NCBI GenBank assembly: GCA_016859345.1 | Contig: CM029131.1 | Coordinates: 10,974,099 to 11,038,098 of the forward strand | Direction: 5' to 3' | Length of the DNA: 64,000 nt | Origin: Istiophorus platypterus | Lineage: Eukaryota; Chordata; Actinopteri; Istiophoriformes; Istiophoridae | In this document: positions 56,251-64,000 of the stretch, in pieces | Position numbering within the stretch: position 1 is the stretch's first letter | How the letters are laid out: every line of letters starts with the position of its first letter | The notes under the pieces: model-generated | What the model was told of the DNA's origin: nothing | The model's input: only the letters and a program-made list of their open reading frames with translations | The model's database searches: none | Translations under genes and position numbers: made by a program

Positions 56251-58625
56251 CCCAGCACTGGGGGGGGGGGGGCAGACACCCGTGCCCCAGTTAGCGCTGT
56301 TTTTCAAAAGCCGCCCGTAATCCGTTCCTTAAACTTGCTTTCTTCTATTTACCTTCAGATGTGGGCAAATCTGATGGGAGGGAAGCAGGGAAGAAAATAA
56401 GGACTGGCTCTCTTGTTTGTTTGTTTGTTTGTATTTTTTTTTTTTTTTTTTTAGCTGAAGATTTAGCCAATCTACATGCCTGCGCCTTGTGATCTTCAGA
56501 GGCGATAAGGCCGCGGCCGGGCTGTAGTTAGACTAGCAGCAGGTGCCCTGCCAGGCGTCGGGGGGGAAGCTGATAAATGGGGCCAGTTTCCCCGCATAAA
56601 GCACAGCGCCCTACGGTGGGAAGAGAGATAATGTATGCAGAGTTCACAGGCGCTGTGGGTTGCTGCTGCAGGGCGGGCGGACATCTTTTGGAGCGAAATG
56701 ATAGCTGCATAGAGATGAGGAGACTTCCAGGAGGTCATTTCGGCCGAGCCGAGCGCCCTCCCGCCGGAAACGGGGAACGGAGGACTCCTGTGATCTGCAG
56801 CGGCGTGACCGCACGTTTGCCTCGCTCGGATGAGAGGAGGCGTAACGAGACAGGAGTGGTCAGGAACGCCGGCCTGGGGGTGGTGCTTTGGTTTTTATAT
56901 ATATATAATATAAAACTCAAGCAACATACATCACGTCGAGGCCAAGTTTAGACCGTGGCCATAGATATGGCTGGTCCCTCGTTCATGAGGCGGCTTTCCT
57001 GGACCAAAGAATGTTTGTTTTCATATCGGTGATGATGCACTCGTCAAAATGTCTGTGATAAAATATGGTTTAAACTGCTAATTAAAATAAGAGTTTCCCC
57101 ATTTACATACTCTAACCAGTTATCCTCCCCCTTCACGACCTCATATTACGCTGCAGCGTCTGCGACCGACGCCTCGTCGGTTCGACTTGCAACCACGGCG
57201 AAGCTCAACAGCAGACGCCCGAGTGCGGCTAACGAGGGTCGTTAATTGGCCCCGTTAAACGAGACTCGACCCACCGACCGCAGGTAGCCAGCCGACGCTA
57301 GCCACGCTAGCACTAGCTGCTAACCAGCTGGTAATGAATGCACCGGACCAGTGAGGTCAAGCCTGGTTGTCTGGGGACCCATTAGCGAGGCGGGTGAGCC
57401 CCCCCACCCCCCCCACCCCCCGCCACCACCATCAGCCCTGTGCTTGCTCGCTCTCCCTGTCTCTCTCTCTGTATCGCCCCCCCCCCCATCCTGCCGTCTC
57501 CGGCTACCAAGCGCAGCCCCAGGACGGCGCCGGAGGCCAGGCCGAGATCAGCCTGGGGACGCCACCTCGGCGAACTGTCATTTGTCTCGGCCGCCCCGCC
57601 AGCGCCGCGGGCTACTTTAGGCCTTGATCTATGGGGCGGGCCAGCCTGCTCGGCCCTGGGATTCGGGGGCTTTGTCTCCTCAAACACTGCCCAGAGTCGG
57701 GCTCAGGTTTCAGTGTTAAATTCTTCATGCGGTATCAGTTTGGATATATATATATATATAAATATATAAATACATATACACACACACACTCACCACATTT
57801 TTTCCCTAATCACGGTCATTTTTCATAAGAGCCGCGAGGTACGTTTCGCCCTCAGCACAACAGTATCTCTTGAATCGGCCGGAGCTGTCGAGCGAAGGCC
57901 TTTCTCCGCCTGCTGCTTTACAGTATCTCCGATCTCCTGTGTTCAGGGTCTTTCCGGAGGATCCGTGTTGTCGTCGGTGCTGGTTGCACGTTCACTTTTC
58001 AGCGCCGGACTCCCTCAGACGGCCTCCTCGCTCTCAAACAACCCCCCCCTTTCTTCTTCTTCTTTTTTTTTTACTTTATCACAGGGTTTCTCAACAACCC
58101 GTATGTGTTAGAACGAAATGTGGGGCCGAGCCTGGTTTTGACCGCACCCCTGCTCGAGTTTCTCAGCAGTGCCCGATCTGTTTTTCCTGCTCCTCGACCC
58201 TTTGATGACGAGCGTCTCCGTCTCCTCTGGCACGACGTTCCCCAGAGCCCGGGCCGATCGCGGGGCCTCGACTGGAGCTGTCAAACCTAATCCGTGGCAG
58301 CGGCGCGCGTTGAAGAAAAACCGGCGTGCCACCGCTGCACTGCTCCTCGGCTGCGTGCGATCGGGCGCAGGCTGCGAGCGAGACGGTTTCTGCAGAAGCC
58401 ACATCGCGACGAGGGACCGCGGTTGCTGGCTCTCGGGCCTGATTTCTGGGAAATCGGCAGCGGGCATTTGCATGTTTCTATATGAGGCAGTCTATTCATT
58501 AGATTAGTGTTTTGCTAATGTGCGGACTAGCTAGACTTAAACACAGGATGTCATAAATCATAATGTTCATTTTAAACTCATTTGCACACAAATACTTGCA
58601 CGCGCACAAAGGGATGCAATAATCG

Positions 58626-58661
<36 letters not shown>

Positions 58662-58789
58662 TACACAATTACACACTTAAACAGGCCCCGGGTTTGTGTT
58701 CGGCGCATGTCGGAGGTGGACATCTTCCCGTCTCTCTCCAGCTTTCTTTTTTTTTTTTTTTTGTGGGCTCCCATGAATCATCGCCTCTT
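56251..58789. other. Unannotated intergenic sequence
   Basis: No gene is supported. It contains a G-run at 56260-56271, a TTTG repeat and T-run at 56417-56452, a unique block at 56460-56760, a TATATA repeat at 57745-57760 and a CA run at 58628-58659. A GC-rich block at 57490-57660 carries an 86-codon frame with no recognisable domain. One POU octamer lies at 58466-58473. Confidence 0.5.
58628..58659. repeat. (CA)16 microsatellite
   Basis: A perfect 32-bp CA run. Confidence 0.97.
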
Positions 58790-59040
58790 ATTCCTTTTCT
58801 CGGCGCGGGGGGAAATCACATTAAGTGGAGCGCCGCGTTTGGCTCGCACCAGCCTTGTCTTAATAGCTGTAATTTGGAGAGCGCGGAAAGAAAGGGGAAA
58901 GAATGGAGAAGAAAGCTCGCTCACAACACTAATTCCAGTCAACAAAAACACCCCTCTCCAATCCCACCACATTAATTTGCATTAAAATATCCAGCAGCTA
59001 AATATGTAAAGACAAAATAGTGGCATACTATTTATAACTG
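58790..59040. promoter_or_regulatory. Candidate conserved non-coding element
   Basis: Unique sequence includes CACATTAATTTGCATTAAAAT, which combines TAATT with a POU octamer (58975-58982), and CTTAATAGCTGTAATTTGG. It ends at a long TG repeat. Confidence 0.35.
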
Positions 59041-59074
59041 GGTGCATCTCCTGCCATGTGTGCTATGGCAGCAG

Positions 59075-60409
<1,335 letters not shown>

Positions 60410-60725
60410 CAGCCCGAGTGCCTTTCTATATCTGGATATCATCTCTTTGGCTATAATGCAATGATTTTATGGCAATTCTCTGCTGCTGAATCCGTGGAAT
60501 TATCCATGCTAATGCTTCTTTCTAATGCTACTATCATACTGATAATAGCATTATCTAATCCTGCCGGTGAGCATTTGCACCTCTAGCTGTTGCAGTCGTG
60601 ATCCACATAATTCCACTAACTAATGCGCCAGTCACTCCCGACACTTCCCAACTGCTCGGCTGCACAGATGAGCACCTCTCACGACCTGGCGCCTCCCAGA
60701 GCATCAAAATCAATACGTTCATGGT
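60410..60725. promoter_or_regulatory. Candidate conserved non-coding element
   Basis: About 315 bases of unique, repeat-free sequence contain repeated CTAATGC-type motifs (about 60510, 60524, 60621), AATTATCC and GATAATAGCATTATC. It has almost no open frames. It is one of the strongest enhancer-like blocks by appearance. Confidence 0.45.
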
Positions 60726-61870
60726 CTGGCTACAGGGCAGTGTTTTAGTTTATTTGCAAAAAATTTTAAATATGTAGCAAAAAAAAAAAAAAGGCAGAGG
60801 AGAACACAAGCTACCCCCTACCTCCAAAAAAAAAAAAAGATTAGCAAAACAACGATGCTACGTTCAAAAAAGAAAAAGTCTGTCGTAGCAGGTTAAAATA
60901 TGCAAAAATGGTCCAGTTCAGCATCAATAAAGATGATTTTCGTTTTGTTTTCCTTGATTAAATGTTCTAGTCGGACAAGAAAAACGCCTTCAGCATGGTG
61001 AACTGCAAAAATCTTAATCTGCAAGTCGTCCTAATAAGGTTTTATTTGTTTGTTCCCCAAGTTCAACCCTGCAACCAAATCAGCGCAATTAATTCCCCGA
61101 GCGAGTTTTTTTTTTCTTGTTGCATCAGATCACTTTGGACATAACAATAATAATAATAATAATAATAGTAATAATCCTGCGATACGGCACAGCTCCCCAA
61201 TGCACAGTCGAGGGAAATGTATCTGCGCCTGCACGGTTTGTTGGAGCGGCAGCGGCGTACCAAACCCAATGGGAGCATTCAGTACCAGAACCGGCACAGT
61301 GATTCGTTTATAGCCCTGCACACGCGCACAGTACCTAGGCTCTGTCCTCCCTAACCTCCGCTCCCCAGCGATTGCCACCCACTTCTAGCATTTCCACGGT
61401 GGCTTCAGTAATCTTTGGCTTCCCTCCTCTGCGGTCGGCTGTGCAAACAGCGCAGCCTTGGACAGAGACTCCCTCTCACCCTCTCCCTCCCCCTCTCTCT
61501 CTCGTTTACCGAGGTGAGGGCAGGTGAGAGAAGACTGGGCGAGACGAAGCTGGTCCGGACACGTGAAAAATGCGCTGTGTACTTCCTGCTCGCGTTAGCC
61601 CGGTCAGCTAAAATTAATAGTGTGACTGTTATCTGTAGCGCATGTCTCTTCCACATGGGTGGCGCCAAGGGAAACCAGGTTCTGACGCTCTCTTTTACTT
61701 GGGCAGTGAACGCGTCACGCTTTTGGAGTAACTTTCATGGTTCGGAGTTTTTGAGGAAACGCAACACTCGCCGGTGTTGTCGTTAAGTCATTATGAAGAC
61801 ACAAAAGTAGAACTTTATACAAGGGCAGAGAAAACGCTGATGGTTTTGGTGTTGTATCTTAACAACCGTG
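60726..61870. other. Unannotated intergenic sequence
   Basis: It contains A-runs at 60779-60792 and 60826-60838, an AAT repeat at 61146-61174 and GC-rich unique sequence to 61870. A 123-codon + frame (61415-61786) lacks a recognisable domain. Confidence 0.5.
61146..61174. repeat. (AAT)n microsatellite
   Basis: About nine AAT units with one GT interruption. Confidence 0.95.
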
Positions 61871-61879
61871 TCTTTTAGA

Positions 61880-62830
61880 TAAAAACCGCCGAGCAGTGGC
61901 TCCAGCTGATTACGATCATCCACCAGCAGGTGGCAGCAGGAAGAGACCTGGCGACCGCTCGGCCTGCCGCTGCGTCAGTGGGAGCGGTGACCGAAGTGGC
62001 GTCCGTGTAGAACACACGGTAACATCGGGTCCAGGCTTGATGGTCGAGGTCGGGTTGGTGCGACGCGCGGGGCGAACGGAGGGGCAGCCCTTCCTCAGGT
62101 GACCCGCGGTCGACGCAGGACGTGGTCAGACTGTCAGCAGCAACAGCGAGAGGGATATTTACCAGAGTCGGTCTGGGGTCCGTGAAGCCCTCGCTACAAA
62201 GATGGAGGCACATTAGAGAGTTAAGTGGTGCGGAAACCATAGAAACCTACAGGGATGTGGGAAAACAAGCGGCGCGGTCGGATGAGCCCTTGGCCGTATT
62301 CCCGGCATGTGGGCGGGGTCACGGGTGACGTAAGCAATGAAGACGCTACGGGCCTGAGTGTTTGACCCCTATGGCGAGGGGATGGGGGGGGGGGGCATTT
62401 CTCGAGCATGTTTTGGTTGGAGCCGCTCTGAGTGATCACCTTTCATCCTGCAGCGACACATTTCTATCCTGATGAGTTGGGGGGGCTCTTCCGGGACGAC
62501 TGCGCACCCATCCATGGGGGTCGGGGGGGTCGGGGGGTCGGGGGCGCTGAAGAGTTGAATGAGCGTGAAAGTGCTGTGAATCACAGGCTCTGACCTCGGC
62601 AGCCGCCGGATCTCAGCCCGACCGAGCACCTACGGCAGATTTTGGAGCAGTGTGTTGGCCCGGCGCTTCCCGCCATCGCCCAAAGACGCCGAACGAGGGA
62701 AGTTCCTTCGCGAGAATCGTGTCCATCCCTCTGACGGAGTTACAGAGACGCTCAGACATGATGCTCTGGCAGCTTGTGGCGTCCCAACACCTCACTGCGA
62801 CTCTTTAGGTTGATTTTTTACCTTTTAAAA
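61880..62830 (+). pseudogene. Degenerate Tc1/mariner-superfamily transposase
   Basis: The + strand carries the three DDE-catalytic neighbourhoods in order. RSDEP (WSDE-type) puts the first Asp at 62281-62283. LFRDDCAPIHGG (62486 onward) puts the second Asp at 62498-62500. DLSPTEHL puts the Glu at 62624-62626. A C-terminal segment resembling fish Tc1-like copies (TTTTGGAGCAG, GTTACAGAGACGCTC, GGCGTCCCAACACC) follows to about 62800. The first Asp is in a different frame from the other two, and an in-frame TGA lies between the second Asp and the Glu. The spacing from second Asp to Glu is 41 codons, inflated by a G-rich expansion (Tc1 proper has 34). The N-terminal DNA-binding part (about 61880-62230) is less recognisable. 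Terminal inverted repeats were not found. It cannot encode an active transposase. Confidence 0.82.
62516..62544 (+). repeat. G-quadruplex-capable repeat inside the transposase fossil
   Basis: Four G-runs of 5, 7, 6 and 5 are separated by exactly TC each time. This is a canonical short-loop quadruplex motif lying between the second Asp and Glu of the broken transposase. Confidence 0.9.
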
Positions 62831-64000
62831 TCGTCACCTGTCCCTAGTTTCTGAACATGAACCCCTCCACTGATTCCTGAATACCCAGATTTTTGTCACT
62901 ATTCTCGTTCCTTTAAATAAAGTTGTGCATTAAAGGTGTTTTGTTATTAGGGATTCCTCACTACCCTAATATTAACTTATCATTTCATTTCCCCTCAAGT
63001 AAAATAAAGTCTCATACAAAACTCATCTTAAGGCACAAGTAGCTTCTCATTTTTCTTCTGCGTTCTCCAAAAAAAAAACAAAAAAACCTTGAGTTATTCA
63101 GAAACCTCTTCCTAACTCGTTCTTTAAACTATTCAAAATTTTATGTACCATATTACAACCTGTTACACTACCGATTTTAATACATCAGGAGTTGTGGAAG
63201 ACCCAGAAATGTAACCATGGCAGCACCAGCGCCATGTTCTGTACACTCGGCTACGATGAATTACAGCAGCGGCAGCTTCAGTGTAAATATTAGCAGTGGC
63301 TCTATTTGCAGTAACATCTAGAACGGCCTGACTGACGGGATAAGGATCCGGCGATGATCCCGGATTCTGATTCCTGTTAAACCCATTTGGGAGATGTCCC
63401 CGCGATACAAAAAGGCCTCTGTAGCCGTGCGGGACCGGCCGGGGACTGCATGGAGGAATCCTCGCTCCCTGCCAACCTTAGATTCATGGCCCTGCGTGTT
63501 TGGCCATTTCCTGCTGCAGCGCTCCCTATTTTATTTGGCCCACTCCGGCCCCAAGGATAGGGGGACAGTTGTCCTCCCCCGCCGCCGCCGAGCCCGGAGA
63601 ATTTCCTTGCTTACTTTTCCTCCGCTCCGTGGGAGGAGAGGGGAGAGGTGAAAACGGAGAGAGCTGGACGGGAGCCCCGCTTGGGTTATTAGTTAGGAGC
63701 GGGGGGGGCAAGAGGGTCTGGAAGAAGATAGAGAGGGGGAGGCACTGAAGGAGTAGGGGGTCCTGCCGGGTTTCCAATTTTTTAACTATTTTCTTTATTT
63801 CTGGACGCCCTCTGTGCTTCTTGGACTCATAGAGAAACCGCTGTGTTTAGCTGACACCAGCTCTTCATCCCGATTTAAAAACGAACAGAGAAAAGAGAGA
63901 GAGGCAGCGTTGATTGAACCGCCTCAGTCTAAGCACATTCCCACGTCCGATATTCAGTCACGATGTTTCTATGGAGCAACGTTTGATGGGAAGACGTGAT
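62831..64000. other. Unannotated intergenic sequence
   Basis: AT-rich DNA to about 63300, possibly including the 3' non-coding end of the transposon, is followed by GC-richer unique sequence with purine-rich segments at about 63620-63760. No gene is supported. Confidence 0.5.

Noticed and set aside
57490..57660. GC-rich 86-codon frame that could be an exon
   Set aside because: The peptide is not recognised, the frame on the other strand is equally long, and splice sites are not convincing.

Overview
The window looks like nuclear DNA from a ray-finned fish, most likely a percomorph (perch-like) teleost. The evidence is indirect but consistent. There are very many (TG/CA)n microsatellites and long poly-G/poly-C runs. 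There are blocks of unique AT-richer sequence resembling developmental enhancers, and several degraded interspersed repeats that I recognise from percomorph genomes. It is not bacterial, viral or organellar: there is no dense gene array, no operon structure and no recognisable host protein.

I find no convincing host protein-coding gene. The long open frames are products of GC-rich or simple-repeat DNA (Pro/Gly/Ser-rich or Cys-Val/His-Thr repeat peptides) and overlap on both strands. The real coding remnants are transposon fossils: a degenerate Tc1/mariner-type transposase at about 61.88-62.83 kb (+), an L2-clade LINE reverse transcriptase at about 44.54-45.60 kb (-), and a short possible Penelope-like/GIY-YIG retroelement tail at about 38.79-39.13 kb (-). 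Two weak host-exon candidates are recorded: a four-codon first-exon-like site at 49.65 kb and a coding-like patch near 12.95 kb.

Layout: 0-5 kb is unique sequence with one enhancer-like block and a C-rich, G-poor tract. 4.8-5.4 kb holds two dispersed fish repeats. 5.5-19 kb is mostly simple repeats and GC-rich DNA, with enhancer-like islands at 8.6-9.1 and 11.5-12.8 kb. 19.5-22.2 kb alternates polypurine tracts and enhancer-like islands. 23.2-30.2 kb carries a percomorph repeat, a tRNA-derived SINE and another dispersed repeat. 33-37 kb holds repeat fragments, including a related pair and an identical 70-bp duplication. 35.9-48.3 kb is dense in enhancer-like islands, interrupted by the LINE and the possible Penelope remnant. 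48.7-49.7 kb is CpG-rich. 52.27 kb carries a perfect 46-bp palindrome. 54-60.7 kb has more islands and a 103-bp TG tract. 61.9-62.8 kb is the Tc1 fossil.

The simplest reading is an intergenic or intronic regulatory desert around a developmental gene outside the window. Conserved-element calls rest on sequence character only (unique, balanced composition, clusters of homeodomain/POU/SOX-like motifs), since no alignment could be run. The octamer ATTTGCAT/ATGCAAAT occurs at least 11 times, about five times the uniform-chance expectation, with three copies inside 223 bp at 46.86-47.08 kb.
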